A DNA stretch of 35,561 bases, from NCBI GenBank assembly GCA_009782175.1, contig WRKR01000031.1, forward strand, positions 1 to 35,561, written 5' to 3'. Source of the stretch: Cystobacterineae bacterium. Lineage in GTDB: Bacteria > Myxococcota > Myxococcia > Myxococcales > Myxococcaceae. This document shows positions 15,648-25,259 of the stretch, in pieces. Every line of letters starts with the position of its first letter. Position 1 is the stretch's first letter. The translations under genes were made by a program, and so were the position numbers. Under the pieces are notes generated by a model. It saw only the letters and a list, made by a program, of their open reading frames with translations, searched no databases and was not told where the DNA came from.

Positions 15648-17138
15648 ATGGCCTGTTTTTCCCTGGCAGAGGTGCTGTGGACAACCCAGGCCATACGGGC
15701 ATGCTTGGGCCGCGAAACTTTGCCTCCCAGCACCCCTGAGGCAAGCTTGCCTCAGGCCCATGCCTCTCATGAAGTTGTGTTTTCCAGCGTGTCCACCGAC
15801 ACGAGGACACTCCAACCTGGCGCCCTCTTTATAGCCCTGCAAGGGGCCAACCATGACGGGCAGGCCTTTGTTGCACAAGCCGCCCAAAAAGGGGCGAAGG
15901 GGGCTGTGGTGCTCCACCGTTTTGTGCCACAGGCCCCTCTCCCAGCGGATTTTTTCTTGTTGGAAGTGGAAAACAGCCTGAAGGCCCTGGGCCAACTGGC
16001 CCACCTCCACCGCACACGCAACCCCATCCCCTTAGGCGCCATTACGGGCTCCAATGGAAAAAGCACCACCAAAGCTTTGGTAGCTTCCATTTTGAAGCAA
16101 CGCGGCAAAGCCCTGGCCACCGAAGGCAACCTCAACAATGAAATAGGCCTCCCCCTCACTTTGTTGGGCCTCTGCTCAGAACATTGGGCCGGCGTGGTTG
16201 AAATGGGAATGAGCGGCCCTGGCGAAATTTCGCGCCTTGCAGCCATTGCCGCACCCCAGGCAGGGCTTATTACCTCCATACACGAAGCCCACCTTGAAGG
16301 AGTGGGCAGCCTTGAAGCCGTTGCCCAAGCCAAGGGTGAGCTGTTTGAAGCCCTTCCCGCAGAAGCAACCGCCCTCATATGCGCAGATGAGCCCCATATT
16401 GTGGAACAAGCCAAACGCTGCAAAGCCCTCAAACTCCACTATGGCAAAACGGCAGATGCAGACTTAAGGCTTGCCAAGGTGGCTTTGCTGGGCCTGCAAG
16501 GGCAACACCTGCACTGGGAGTGGAGGGGGCAAACCCTAGAAGCCCACTTGCATGTGCTGGGGAAACACAATGCCCTCAACGCGACAGCCGCCTTGGCCAT
16601 GGGCCTGGCTTTGGGCTGCGAGGTGGCCGAGTGCCTGCGCGGCCTTGAGGCTGCCCGGGCCATGCCGCGCCGCCTGAGTGTGCGCCAGGGGCATGGGGGA
16701 ACGCTGATCCTCGATGACTGTTATAACGCCAACCCTGCCTCCATGCAGGCCGCTATATACACGGCTGCACAGCTGGCCTCGCCCAAACGCCCCATATTGG
16801 TTTTAGGGGATATGCGGGAGCTGGGCGAAAGCGAAGCCCAAGCCCACTCACTCATGGGAGCATTGGCCGCCCAATATGCACGGCTGGCCATTTTCATCGG
16901 CCCTCGCATGCACCTGGCCTGGGAGAAGGCACGCCCCCACATGGGAGAGGCAGCCTTATGGTTTGAAAAAACTCCAGAGGCGACAGAGGGGCTTTTGCCC
17001 TTGTTGCGCCCAGCTGAGGTGGTGTTGGTGAAGGCAAGCCGCAGCATGCGCCTGGAGCGCATTGTGGAAGCACTCTCTTTGAGTGAAGGAGAAAAAGAAG
17101 GAGAAGCTGCATGCTGTTTGCACTCTATACCCTCTTAG
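15648..17138 (+). CDS. murF: UDP-MurNAc-pentapeptide synthetase MurF
   Basis: Joins D-Ala-D-Ala to the UDP-MurNAc-tripeptide with ATP, completing the soluble precursor. At 496 aa it is slightly longer than typical. P-loop ITGSNGKSTTK lies at 132-142 (K138), then GNLNNEIGLPLTLL and the C-terminal DDCYNANPASM. The ATG lies 2 bp after the murE stop. The N-terminal region has an extra segment around residues 25-42 (ETLPPSTPEASLPQAHAS), and a perfect 22-bp palindrome falls exactly in it at the DNA level. The last 28 bp overlap mraY in another frame. Confidence 0.95.
   Translation: MACFSLAEVLWTTQAIRACLGRETLPPSTPEASLPQAHASHEVVFSSVSTDTRTLQPGALFIALQGANHDGQAFVAQAAQKGAKGAVVLHRFVPQAPLPADFFLLEVENSLKALGQLAHLHRTRNPIPLGAITGSNGKSTTKALVASILKQRGKALATEGNLNNEIGLPLTLLGLCSEHWAGVVEMGMSGPGEISRLAAIAAPQAGLITSIHEAHLEGVGSLEAVAQAKGELFEALPAEATALICADEPHIVEQAKRCKALKLHYGKTADADLRLAKVALLGLQGQHLHWEWRGQTLEAHLHVLGKHNALNATAALAMGLALGCEVAECLRGLEAARAMPRRLSVRQGHGGTLILDDCYNANPASMQAAIYTAAQLASPKRPILVLGDMRELGESEAQAHSLMGALAAQYARLAIFIGPRMHLAWEKARPHMGEAALWFEKTPEATEGLLPLLRPAEVVLVKASRSMRLERIVEALSLSEGEKEGEAACCLHSIPS
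15735..15756. repeat. Perfect 22-bp palindrome inside murF
   Basis: Eleven bases, CCTGAGGCAAG, are followed immediately by their reverse complement. The central GAGGCAAGCTTGCCTC shares its left half with the first bases of both convergent-intergenic elements (GAGGCAAGCT at 1116 and 29260). The murF palindrome encodes PEASLPQ in a low-conservation N-terminal segment. About 0.01 such perfect palindromes would be expected by chance in random sequence of this length. Confidence 0.7.
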
Positions 17139-18277
17139 AAGGTAGCGAGTGGGCCCGCTGGCTGAATTTTTTGCGCTACCCCACCTTCCGCATTGTGGCC
17201 GCCGGCGTTACTGCCCTTGCCCTGGGCATGTGGTTGGGCCCCAGCCTCATTAAAAGGCTACGCTCCGCCCAACATGGACAAGACAATGTGCGTGAAGACA
17301 CCCCCGAAGGACACCAGAAAAAAAAAGGTACCCCCACCATGGGCGGTACTTTGGTGTTGGGCTGTTTTTTCCTGGCCACTTTGCTGTTTGCCGACTTAAG
17401 CTCCCGCCCCGTGTGGGCCGTTTTGTGGATAAGCGGCACCTTCGGCGGCATTGGTTTTTTGGATGACTATTTGAAGCTCTCCAAACGCAACTCCAAGGGT
17501 TTGGCAGGGCGCTATAAACTGCTTTTGCAAACCCTCTCCTATGCGGTGGCCATGGCCTTCATCCTCTGCTCCTGGGAGGGCGGAGCGCCGCACTTGCTTG
17601 TGGATACCAAACTGGTGGTGCCCTTTGTGCCCACGCGCTGGATGAACCCGGATTTGGGTTGGTATTATGTGCTTTTTGGGTGGCTGCTGGTGGTGGGCAC
17701 CTCCAACGCCGTCAACCTCACCGACGGCCTGGATGGCCTCGCCATTTCCCCCGCCATTGTTTCCGCCATGGTGTTTGCGGTGCTGTGCTATGTGGGCGGA
17801 AGCACCGTGGCCATTGCGGACTGGGCGCCCGGCGCCGAAGGCCAGCGCCTGGTGGGCCTCCCCATCCACCAATACCTCGGCATTGCCCCGGTGGTCGGCG
17901 GGGCAGAGTTGGCGGTGGTGTGCGCCAGCATGGTGGGGGCGGGCATTTCCTTCCTTTGGTTTAACACCTACCCGGCCTCCATTTTTATGGGAGACGTAGG
18001 CTCCCTGGGCTTGGGAGGCGCCCTGGGGAGCCTCGCCATGCTCAGCAAAAATGAGTTGGTTTCCGCCATCATCCACGGCGTATTTTTGGTGGAGGCTTTG
18101 TCCGTGGTGCTGCAAGTGCTTTCCTTCAAAACAACAGGGCGCCGCATATTCCGCATGGCGCCGGTACACCACCATTTTGAGTTGAAGGGCTGGGCAGAGC
18201 CCAAAATTATTGTGCGTTTTTGGATTATGTCCATAATGTGTGGAGGCGTGGCGTTGCTGGCATTAAAACTGAGGTAG
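17111..18277 (+). CDS. mraY: Phospho-MurNAc-pentapeptide transferase MraY
   Basis: Integral membrane enzyme making lipid I from UDP-MurNAc-pentapeptide and undecaprenyl phosphate. At 388 aa it has about ten membrane segments. The signature HQKKKGTPTMGG is at 68-79, the Mg-binding aspartates D118-D119 in FLDDYLKL, NLTDGLDGLA at 202-211 and the HHHFELKGW loop at 353-361. The ATG at 17111 lies inside murF (28-bp overlap) with AGAAGGAG upstream, so translation is probably coupled. The loop after TM4 (HLLVDTKLVVPFVP) is typical of the family. Confidence 0.96.
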   Translation: MLFALYTLLEGSEWARWLNFLRYPTFRIVAAGVTALALGMWLGPSLIKRLRSAQHGQDNVREDTPEGHQKKKGTPTMGGTLVLGCFFLATLLFADLSSRPVWAVLWISGTFGGIGFLDDYLKLSKRNSKGLAGRYKLLLQTLSYAVAMAFILCSWEGGAPHLLVDTKLVVPFVPTRWMNPDLGWYYVLFGWLLVVGTSNAVNLTDGLDGLAISPAIVSAMVFAVLCYVGGSTVAIADWAPGAEGQRLVGLPIHQYLGIAPVVGGAELAVVCASMVGAGISFLWFNTYPASIFMGDVGSLGLGGALGSLAMLSKNELVSAIIHGVFLVEALSVVLQVLSFKTTGRRIFRMAPVHHHFELKGWAEPKIIVRFWIMSIMCGGVALLALKLR

Positions 18278-18286
18278 AGAGGTTTT

Positions 18287-19657
18287 TTGTCTTTCATGCA
18301 GCATTTTAAGCTTCCTTCAAAGGCCTTGGTGTTGGGCCTGGGAAAGAGCGGGCGCTCCGCTGTGCAACTCCTTCGCCACAAAGGCATAGAGGTGTTGGCG
18401 GTGGATGAAAACCCCGCCCTAGAGGTAGAAACACTGTGGGCGCTGGGCGCAAAAACAAAGCTGGGCCCCTTGCCTTCGCATTTTTGGGAGGACGCAGAGG
18501 TGGTGGTTTTAAGCCCCGGGTGGCCCCCCGCCTCCCCTGCATGCCAAGAGGTTTTGAAGCAGGGCCTTCCCCTCTGGGGTGAGGTAGAGTTGGCCTTTCG
18601 CTGTTTGCCTGAAGGTGCAGGCCCCCTCTTGGGCATTACGGGTACCAATGGAAAAAGCACCACCACCGCCTTGCTGGGCCACCTCCTCTCCCAAACCGCC
18701 TCCCCTGTTTTTATAGGCGGCAATTTGGGATGCCCCTTCTCTCAGGCCTGCACCCAAACTTTTGCGGCACATGCGGTGGAGCTTTCCAGCTACCAGCTGG
18801 AAACCTTGCATGAGGCCTGTTTTGTGGGCGCCGCCTGGCTTAACCTCTCGGACGACCACCTGGCGCGCTATGGCACCCTGCAGGCCTATGCCCAAGCCAA
18901 ACTACACATTTTTGAGCGCCCTCCTCCCGGAGCCTATGCCGTTTTAAATGCGGATGACGCACAGGTGTGGAAGCACGCCGCCTCCCTGCAACAGCAGGGG
19001 CGTGCCCTGTGGGGCTTTTCCTTGGCCAAGGACAAAGCCGAAGGCGCCGCAGGCTGGGCCCAGGCGGCGCCGGGAGGCATAGCCTTGCATACCCCGCAAG
19101 GCAGGCATTTTTTGCCGCTGTGCAACCGCGCTTTGCGCGGGCGCCACAACCTTTGCAATGCCATGGCCGCCCTGTGCATGGCCTGCGCGCAAGGGTTGCC
19201 CGTGTCGGCTTTGGCCCAGGGACTGAGCTGTTTTGAGGGCCTTGCGCACCGCCTGGAGTTTATACGCGAGGTGGAGGGCGTGGAGTGGGTGAATGACTCC
19301 AAGGCCACCAACATGGAATCCACCCTCGTCGCCCTCGAGGCTATAGCAGCCCCCATGTGGTTGATTGTGGGTGGACTTGGGAAAGGTGCCTCATATCAAC
19401 CCCTTGTAAATGCTTCGCGCAAAAAAGTGTTGGGAGTGCTCACTGTAGGAGAAGATGCTCCTGTGTTAGCAGAAGCTTTTGCCGGAGAGAAGGATTTGTG
19501 GGCATGTGGAACGCTTGAGAAAGCGGTTTTGCAGGCGAGGCGTTTGGCCAAGCCTGGCGACGTGGTGCTGCTCTCCCCAGCCTGTGCCTCCTTGGACCAA
19601 TTTAAAAATTTTGAAGAGCGCGGCCAGCTGTTTCGCCAATATGTGGAGGCGCTGTGA
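18287..19657 (+). CDS. murD: UDP-MurNAc-L-alanine:D-glutamate ligase MurD
   Basis: Adds D-Glu to UDP-MurNAc-L-Ala with ATP. At 456 aa, the N-terminal UDP-binding ALVLGLGKSGRSA is at 13-25, P-loop GITGTNGKSTTT at 116-127 (K123), AVELSSYQLE, and the C-terminal WVNDSKATN. The start chosen is TTG at 18287, four bases after GAGAGG; an in-frame ATG three codons later (18296) is possible but is 13 bases from that site. The gene follows mraY by 9 bp and overlaps ftsW by 4 bp (GTGA). Confidence 0.95.
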   Translation: MSFMQHFKLPSKALVLGLGKSGRSAVQLLRHKGIEVLAVDENPALEVETLWALGAKTKLGPLPSHFWEDAEVVVLSPGWPPASPACQEVLKQGLPLWGEVELAFRCLPEGAGPLLGITGTNGKSTTTALLGHLLSQTASPVFIGGNLGCPFSQACTQTFAAHAVELSSYQLETLHEACFVGAAWLNLSDDHLARYGTLQAYAQAKLHIFERPPPGAYAVLNADDAQVWKHAASLQQQGRALWGFSLAKDKAEGAAGWAQAAPGGIALHTPQGRHFLPLCNRALRGRHNLCNAMAALCMACAQGLPVSALAQGLSCFEGLAHRLEFIREVEGVEWVNDSKATNMESTLVALEAIAAPMWLIVGGLGKGASYQPLVNASRKKVLGVLTVGEDAPVLAEAFAGEKDLWACGTLEKAVLQARRLAKPGDVVLLSPACASLDQFKNFEERGQLFRQYVEAL

Positions 19658-20826
19658 GTGAGGTGAAAAAGCCAAGCTTTGATGGGTGGCTGCTCATGGC
19701 CGTGCTTGCACTCTCGGCGATCGGCCTGGTGATGGTTTATTCCTCAAGCGCCATTTTGGCCCATGAGCGTACCGGGGACAGTTTTTATTTTTTGAAAAAA
19801 CAGTTGGTGGCCGCAGGGGCAGGTTGGTTGGCTTTGGTGCTGGGGCTAAAGCTGGGCTACCGTCGGCTGGCGCGCCTGGCCTACCCCCTGTTGCTTTTGG
19901 CCATTGCGCTGATGGTTTTGGTATTGGTACCGGGCATTGGCGTCAAAGCGGGCGGTGCCTACCGTTGGATGCGCCTGGGGGCTTTTTCTTTCCAACCCTC
20001 GGAGTTTGCCAAGTTGGTTTGGGTTATTTATTTGGCCTACTCTCTGGCCAAAAAGCGCGAGAAAGTGCGCTCCTTTTCCATTGGTTTTTTGCCGCACCTT
20101 CTCCTTGCGGGCTTGTTGGTGGGCCTGTGCATGTTGGAGCCTGACTTTGGCAGCTCCGTGGCGCTGTTGTTTTTAATGTTTGTTATGCTGTTTGCGGCGG
20201 GAACCAAGCTTTCCTATTTGGTGGGCTCCGTGCTTTTGGCCATTCCCTTTGCCTACCATGCCATTATTTCCTCTCCCTACCGCTACCAACGCATTATGTC
20301 CTTTTTGGATCCGTGGGCCAACCGCCAAGGGGCAGGCTACCAAGTGGCCGAATCCCTCATGTCCGTAGGCTCCGGCGGCCTGTGGGGCCTGGGCCTGGGC
20401 GAGGGGAGGCAAAAATTGTTTTTCCTTCCAGAGGCGCACTCTGACTTTGTATTTGCCATTTTAGGCGAAGAGTTGGGCCTGTGGGGCATAACACTGGTTA
20501 TTCTCCTTTATGCCATTGTTGTGTGGCGCGGAATACGCATTGCATTAAAAGCTGCAGAGCCTTTTGGCTGTTATGTGGCATTGGGCATAACGGCATTGTT
20601 TGCATTCCATGCCGTTGTTAACATGTCCGTTGTTTTGGGGCTGCTCCCCACGAAGGGGCTGACTTTGCCTTTTATTTCCTATGGAGGCTCCTCCCTCATG
20701 GTGTGTTTGGCCGCGACAGGCATTTTGCTGTCCATTGCTCCAAGCACGGAACGGCAGCAGCAAAAAAGCGGCGTTGCTGTCCGCCGCCCCAAACCTTCAC
20801 CACGCGTGGCTGAGGTACCACTATGA
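19654..20826 (+). CDS. ftsW: Septal peptidoglycan polymerase FtsW
   Basis: SEDS-family glycosyltransferase of 390 aa that polymerises lipid II at the septum with FtsI. About ten membrane segments are visible. Family motifs include FQPSEFAKL, YRYQRIMSFLDPW, LGEGRQKLFFLPEAHSDF and LPFISYGGSSL. GTG start overlapping the murD stop (GTGA). Its position between murD and murG and the long periplasmic loop point to FtsW rather than the elongation paralogue RodA. The C terminus ends in a short basic cytoplasmic tail. Confidence 0.95.
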   Translation: MSEVKKPSFDGWLLMAVLALSAIGLVMVYSSSAILAHERTGDSFYFLKKQLVAAGAGWLALVLGLKLGYRRLARLAYPLLLLAIALMVLVLVPGIGVKAGGAYRWMRLGAFSFQPSEFAKLVWVIYLAYSLAKKREKVRSFSIGFLPHLLLAGLLVGLCMLEPDFGSSVALLFLMFVMLFAAGTKLSYLVGSVLLAIPFAYHAIISSPYRYQRIMSFLDPWANRQGAGYQVAESLMSVGSGGLWGLGLGEGRQKLFFLPEAHSDFVFAILGEELGLWGITLVILLYAIVVWRGIRIALKAAEPFGCYVALGITALFAFHAVVNMSVVLGLLPTKGLTLPFISYGGSSLMVCLAATGILLSIAPSTERQQQKSGVAVRRPKPSPRVAEVPL

Positions 20827-21932
20827 AACTTCTCGTTGCCGGCGGAGGGACAGGGGGGCACATTTTTCCGGGCATTGCCGTCGCCGAAGAGTTGACGACG
20901 CGAGCGCCCAACAATGAAGTTGTTTTTGTAGGCACCCAACAAGGCATTGAAGCCAAAGTTGTCCCCCAGGCAGGTTTTAGGCTGCGCACCATTCCTTCTC
21001 GGGGCTTAAAGCGGGTGGGGTTTTGGAAAAAGCTTAAAGGGCTGTTGCTGCTGCCCTACTCGTTTTGGGCGGCCCTCAGGGTTTTGTGGGCGGAAAAGCC
21101 GGACATTGTTTTAGGCGTAGGCGGCTATTCCTCCGGCCCCCTGGTGCTGACGGCGGTGTTTTTGAGGATACCCACGGCCATACAGGAGCAGAATGCGGCA
21201 GCAGGGGTGACAAACCGCATTTTGGGGCGCTTTGTGAAGGCCGTGTTTTTGGCCTTTGAGCAGGCGGCCAAGGATTTTCCCGCACGCAAGGTACATGTGG
21301 TGGGCAACCCCGTGCGCCGAAAACTTTTTGACAACTATTTGCGCTCCAGCTCCCCCCACCCCGGCTTTAATGTGTTGGTGTTCGGCGGAAGCCAGGGTGC
21401 CCGAAGCATTAACATGCGCATGCGGGAGGCCCTGGCCTTTTTGGAGGACTTGAAGGGGGAGCTGCATTTTGTACACCAGACGGGGAAGAACGACCTCACC
21501 GACATAAAAGCCGCCTATGCCGAGCACCATTTTTCCGCAGAGGTGTTGCCCTTTATTGACGACATGTCCGCTGTTTATGCGCGCTCCGAGCTTATTATAT
21601 GCCGGGCAGGGGCCGTCACTTTGGCGGAGTTGACGGTTTGCAAAAAGCCCTCCATTTTAATTCCCTTCCCCTATGCGGCGGACGACCACCAGACGAAAAA
21701 TGCCAAGGCCATGGAAGAAGCAGGGGCGGCCGTTGTTTTTTTAGAGGCCGAGCTGACGGGAGAGCGCCTGGCGGCAGAAATTCGGTCGCTGGTGGGGGAC
21801 GCAGAGCGGCGTAACAGAATGGAGCGCAAAGCGGGGTTGATGGGGAGGCCGGAAGCAGCGAAGGAGTTGGTGGATATGTGCACCACGCTTGTTTATGGAA
21901 AAAAGAAGCTGCTTGTTTCAGGAGAGAGTTGA
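20823..21932 (+). CDS. murG: UDP-GlcNAc:lipid I GlcNAc-transferase MurG
   Basis: Peripheral inner-membrane GT-B enzyme (369 aa) that converts lipid I to lipid II. The N-terminal glycine-rich [11 protein letters not shown] lies at 7-17, followed by [21 protein letters not shown] and the donor-binding [11 protein letters not shown] and [12 protein letters not shown]. The ATG overlaps the ftsW stop by 4 bp. The stop overlaps the murC start by one base (TGATG). Confidence 0.95.
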   Translation: MKLLVAGGGTGGHIFPGIAVAEELTTRAPNNEVVFVGTQQGIEAKVVPQAGFRLRTIPSRGLKRVGFWKKLKGLLLLPYSFWAALRVLWAEKPDIVLGVGGYSSGPLVLTAVFLRIPTAIQEQNAAAGVTNRILGRFVKAVFLAFEQAAKDFPARKVHVVGNPVRRKLFDNYLRSSSPHPGFNVLVFGGSQGARSINMRMREALAFLEDLKGELHFVHQTGKNDLTDIKAAYAEHHFSAEVLPFIDDMSAVYARSELIICRAGAVTLAELTVCKKPSILIPFPYAADDHQTKNAKAMEEAGAAVVFLEAELTGERLAAEIRSLVGDAERRNRMERKAGLMGRPEAAKELVDMCTTLVYGKKKLLVSGES

Positions 21933-23323
21933 TGAACAGCCGTTTTAAAACGAGGCATTCCGCCCGCGTACATTTTGTGGGCATAGGCGGAACGGGCATG
22001 TGCGGCATTGCCGAGGTGCTGGTGAATTTAGGCTATGTGGTTTCAGGCTCCGACATGAAGCGCACAGAGGTGACAGAGCGCCTTCAGGCACTGGGTGCCG
22101 TGGTGAGCCAGGGGCACCGCAAGGAGAATTTGAAAGAGGCCGACGTGGTGGTGGTTTCCTCCGCCATAAAGAGAGACAACCCGGAAGTGCTGGCGGCAAG
22201 AGAGGCCAAAATTCCCGTCATTCCACGCGCAGAAATGTTGGCCGAGTTGATGCGCCTCAAATATGCCATTGCCATTGCCGGCTCCCACGGGAAGACGACA
22301 ACCACCTCCATGGTGGCAACCGTTATGAATGCCGCAGGCTTGGACCCAACGGTGGTGGTGGGGGGCAAGGTGAATGTGCTGGGCTCCAACGCCAAGCTTG
22401 GCAGAAGCACATTTATGGTGGCTGAGGCCGATGAGTCCGACGGCTCCTTTTTGCGCCTCTACCCTTCCATTGCGGTGGTGACGAACATAGATGCAGAACA
22501 CTTAGAACACTACCACTCCCTGGACACACTCAAAGAGGCCTTTATAACTTTTTGCAACAGCATTCCGTTTTATGGCCTCAACGTGCTGTGCCTGGACCAC
22601 CCCAACGTGCAAAGCCTTTTGCCCAAAATAGAGAAGCGCGTGGTGACATATGGCACCGCACAAAGTGCGGACTACCACTTGTCCGAAGTGCGCTTGGATG
22701 GTTTTTTGACACATTTTAAGGCGGCCAGGCGCGGGGACTCCCTGGGGGAGTTTAGCGTGAAAATGGTAGGCGCACACAACGCACTCAATGCCATGGCGAT
22801 GATTGCCATTGCCGATGAGTTGGACATTCCCCTTGAAACCGTACGCAAAGCCCTGAAGGAGTTTGAGGGCGTGCAAAGGCGGTTTACCGTACGCGGAGAA
22901 GAGAAGGGCATTGCGGTGGTGGACGACTATGGACACCACCCCGAAGAAATAAAAGCCACCTTGCGCGGGGCCAAAGAGGCCTTTAAACGCCGCGTGGTGG
23001 TGGCCTTCCAACCCCACCGTTATACGCGCACCAGAGACTTGCTGAAGGAGTTTGCCTGCGCCTTTAACGATGCTGACGTGTTGGTGTTGCTCCCCATTTA
23101 TGCGGCGGGAGAAGAGGCCATTCCAGGAATAAGCAGCGCGTTTTTGGGGCAGGTGGTTGCCGAGCACGGGCACAAAGAGGTGGTGGTGGCCAGCAGCCAG
23201 GAAGAAGCCATAGAGTGCCTTTGCCACTGCACACAAGCTGGAGACATGGTGTTGACTTTGGGCGCAGGCAGCATAACGCAGCTTGGCCCCATGTTGCTTG
23301 AGCGCTTAAGAGGTGTTGGATGA
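21932..23323 (+). CDS. murC: UDP-MurNAc:L-alanine ligase MurC
   Basis: Adds the first stem residue, L-Ala, to UDP-MurNAc with ATP. It has 463 aa from the ATG at 21932, which follows GGAGAG and overlaps the murG stop by one base; a longer frame from 21878 lies within murG and adds unrelated residues. UDP-binding [17 protein letters not shown] is at 14-30, P-loop GSHGKTTTT at 117-125 (K121), then [23 protein letters not shown] and FQPHRYTRT. It overlaps murB by 4 bp. Confidence 0.95.
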   Translation: MNSRFKTRHSARVHFVGIGGTGMCGIAEVLVNLGYVVSGSDMKRTEVTERLQALGAVVSQGHRKENLKEADVVVVSSAIKRDNPEVLAAREAKIPVIPRAEMLAELMRLKYAIAIAGSHGKTTTTSMVATVMNAAGLDPTVVVGGKVNVLGSNAKLGRSTFMVAEADESDGSFLRLYPSIAVVTNIDAEHLEHYHSLDTLKEAFITFCNSIPFYGLNVLCLDHPNVQSLLPKIEKRVVTYGTAQSADYHLSEVRLDGFLTHFKAARRGDSLGEFSVKMVGAHNALNAMAMIAIADELDIPLETVRKALKEFEGVQRRFTVRGEEKGIAVVDDYGHHPEEIKATLRGAKEAFKRRVVVAFQPHRYTRTRDLLKEFACAFNDADVLVLLPIYAAGEEAIPGISSAFLGQVVAEHGHKEVVVASSQEEAIECLCHCTQAGDMVLTLGAGSITQLGPMLLERLRGVG

Positions 23324-24243
23324 AAGCCTTGCCGTGGTTGCCGGGGGTTTTAGAGTGCCTTAGCGCAGGGGAGGTGTTGCTCAACGCCCCCATGTCCTCA
23401 CGTTGCACCGTCCGTACAGGAGGGGAGGCGGCGGCCTTATGCAAACCTCAAAGCACAGAGGCTTTGCTCTCCCTGCTCCGGTTTTTGCAGAAGGAACATA
23501 TAGACTTTTTTGTGCTGGGCAAAGGTGCCAACCTCCTGGTAGGCGACAAGGGCTTTGAGGGTGTGGTGCTGAGCTTAAGCGAGATGCCCGCCGAAGAAGA
23601 GGTACAGCTTTTTGAAGAGGGCGGCGAGTTGACGCTTTCAGCAGGGAAACCCATTGCACAGCTGTTGAGTTTGGCTTTGAAGCAGGGCCTGGTAGGGGCA
23701 GAATTTTTGTCCGGCATACCCGGCACACTGGGGGGCGCATGCGCCATGAATGCGGGGACATGGCAAGGGGAGTGCATGGCTTTGGTGAAGGCGGTGGAGT
23801 TGGCCACAGCAGAGGGTGTGGGCTGGGTGGATGCCCAACAACTCCCCCACGGCTACCGCTATACCCAGCTCCCCCCAGAAAGCATTGTGCTGAGGTTGCG
23901 CTTTGCTCTCCCCAAGGGAGATGTGGCGCTTTCCAAGGAAAAAATACGCAAAGACTTGGCGCACAGAAGACATACGCAGCCCCTGGCATGGCCAAGCTTT
24001 GGCAGCGCATTTAAAAACCCCGAAGGAGAATATGCAGGCCGGCTTATAGACTCGGTGGGCCTCAAGGGCGCAAGGTGCGGCGGCGCACAAATTTCCACCC
24101 GGCATGCCAATTGGATTATAAACCTGGGCACGGCAACAGCCTTGGACATTGTCCGCTTAATGGAAATGGTTGCCTCGCGCATAGAAGCCCAGCACGGCAT
24201 AAAGCTTGTGCCCGAAGTGAAACGAATGGGAGTTTTTGAATGA
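23320..24243 (+). CDS. murB: UDP-N-acetylenolpyruvoylglucosamine reductase MurB
   Basis: FAD enzyme (307 aa) reducing enolpyruvyl-UDP-GlcNAc to UDP-MurNAc with NADPH. The FAD site is [16 protein letters not shown] (66-81), followed by [17 protein letters not shown] (130-146). The proton-donating serine is S229 in [10 protein letters not shown], in the compact type II arrangement. R180 in HGYRYTQLP and the glutamate in PEVKRMG complete the site. MurA, the preceding enzyme, is not in the window. The gene overlaps murC and ddl by 4 bp each. Confidence 0.94.
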   Translation: MKALPWLPGVLECLSAGEVLLNAPMSSRCTVRTGGEAAALCKPQSTEALLSLLRFLQKEHIDFFVLGKGANLLVGDKGFEGVVLSLSEMPAEEEVQLFEEGGELTLSAGKPIAQLLSLALKQGLVGAEFLSGIPGTLGGACAMNAGTWQGECMALVKAVELATAEGVGWVDAQQLPHGYRYTQLPPESIVLRLRFALPKGDVALSKEKIRKDLAHRRHTQPLAWPSFGSAFKNPEGEYAGRLIDSVGLKGARCGGAQISTRHANWIINLGTATALDIVRLMEMVASRIEAQHGIKLVPEVKRMGVFE

Positions 24244-25169
24244 AGAAAGAAGAAATAAAGCAAAAGCGCATTGCCGTGCTGAAGGGAGGGCTTTCCCGGG
24301 AGAGGGAGGTGAGTTTGAAGACAGGAGCCGCCATAGCCGGTGCTTTGCGCAGCCTGGGCTATGAGGTGGTTGAAATTGACGTGGGCGTGGACTTGGCGGC
24401 GCGCCTGCTGGAGGCAAAGGCAGAAGTGGCCTTTATTGCCTTGCATGGCCGCTTTGGCGAAGACGGCTGCGTACAGGGGCTTTTAGAGTGCATGCGCCTC
24501 CCCTATACGGGCTCCGGTGTGTTGGCCTCTGCCGCCGGCATGGACAAAGTATTTTCCAAACGCATTTTTGATGCTTTTGGCATTCCAACCCCCGCGTGGA
24601 CTTTTTTTGACAGCCATGAGGCCGCCCAGGCAGCCCCCTTGCCCTTTGGCTTTCCGGTGGTGGTGAAGCCCTCGCGTGAAGGCTCCTCCATTGGGGTTGG
24701 CATTTGCAAGGATGAGGGGGAATACAGGGCAGCACTCGAGCAGGTAGCGGGTTTTGAGGGGCAGGTTTTGGTCGAGCCGTTTGTGAAGGGCCGCGAAATA
24801 CAAGTGGGCTTTTTAGACGGAGACATATTGGGCGCCATTGAGGTGGTGGCCGCACGCGCTTTTTATGACTATGAGGCCAAATATTCCGCAGGCAGCGGCA
24901 CCCGCTATATTTTTCCAGCAGAACTGAGCCCCAAAGCCCAAGAGCGTATTTTTGAAGTTTGCTTAAAAGCCAACCAGGCCTTAGGCTGCGAGGGAGCAAC
25001 GCGCTCAGATGTGCTGCTGACCGAAGGCGCAGAGGTTTTCCTTTTGGAAGTTAATACCTTACCTGGGATGACCGAGACGAGTTTGCTTCCCAAAATTGCA
25101 GCGGGGAAGGGCTTGGATTTTGGGGCCTTATGTGAGCGCTTGCTGCTGGGGGCCCGCCTCAAGGCCTAA
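24240..25169 (+). CDS. ddl: D-alanine-D-alanine ligase Ddl
   Basis: ATP-grasp ligase of 309 aa making D-Ala-D-Ala for MurF. The N-terminal LKGGLSREREVSLKTG (14-29) is the substrate loop, ALHGRFGEDGCVQGLLE (68-84) is typical, and the metal-binding end is EVNTLPGMTETSLLPK. The YTGSGVLASA segment is the normal D-Ala-specific type. ATG overlaps the murB stop by 4 bp. After its stop the tightly packed run is interrupted for the first time, by 90 bp before ftsQ. Confidence 0.95.
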   Translation: MKKEEIKQKRIAVLKGGLSREREVSLKTGAAIAGALRSLGYEVVEIDVGVDLAARLLEAKAEVAFIALHGRFGEDGCVQGLLECMRLPYTGSGVLASAAGMDKVFSKRIFDAFGIPTPAWTFFDSHEAAQAAPLPFGFPVVVKPSREGSSIGVGICKDEGEYRAALEQVAGFEGQVLVEPFVKGREIQVGFLDGDILGAIEVVAARAFYDYEAKYSAGSGTRYIFPAELSPKAQERIFEVCLKANQALGCEGATRSDVLLTEGAEVFLLEVNTLPGMTETSLLPKIAAGKGLDFGALCERLLLGARLKA

Positions 25170-25204
25170 CAGGCTGCTACAGCGACGTTGTTGTGGCAAA
25201 AAAT

Positions 25205-25259
25205 TTGCGCCCAAACCCAACTAAGGTGACAATGTGGGTGTGCACATTGGGTTAGCCGC
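25205..25259 (+). promoter_or_regulatory. ftsQ leader with two mutually exclusive stems
   Basis: AACCCAA (25214-25220) can pair with TTGGGTT (25247-25253). CAATGTG (25230-25236) can instead pair with CACATTG (25243-25249). The two right arms overlap, so both cannot form fully. No Shine-Dalgarno sequence precedes the ftsQ ATG; the right arm ends 6 bp before it. A weak promoter is possible (TTTGCG at 25205, 18 bp, GACAAT). The blocks ACCCAA, AATGTG, TGTGCAC and GGGT recur in the same order in the ftsZ leader. Confidence 0.4.

Noticed and set aside
17396-18175. 259-aa minus-strand frame rich in His and Gly
   Set aside because: Antisense to mraY; the unusual composition is the complement of membrane-protein codons.
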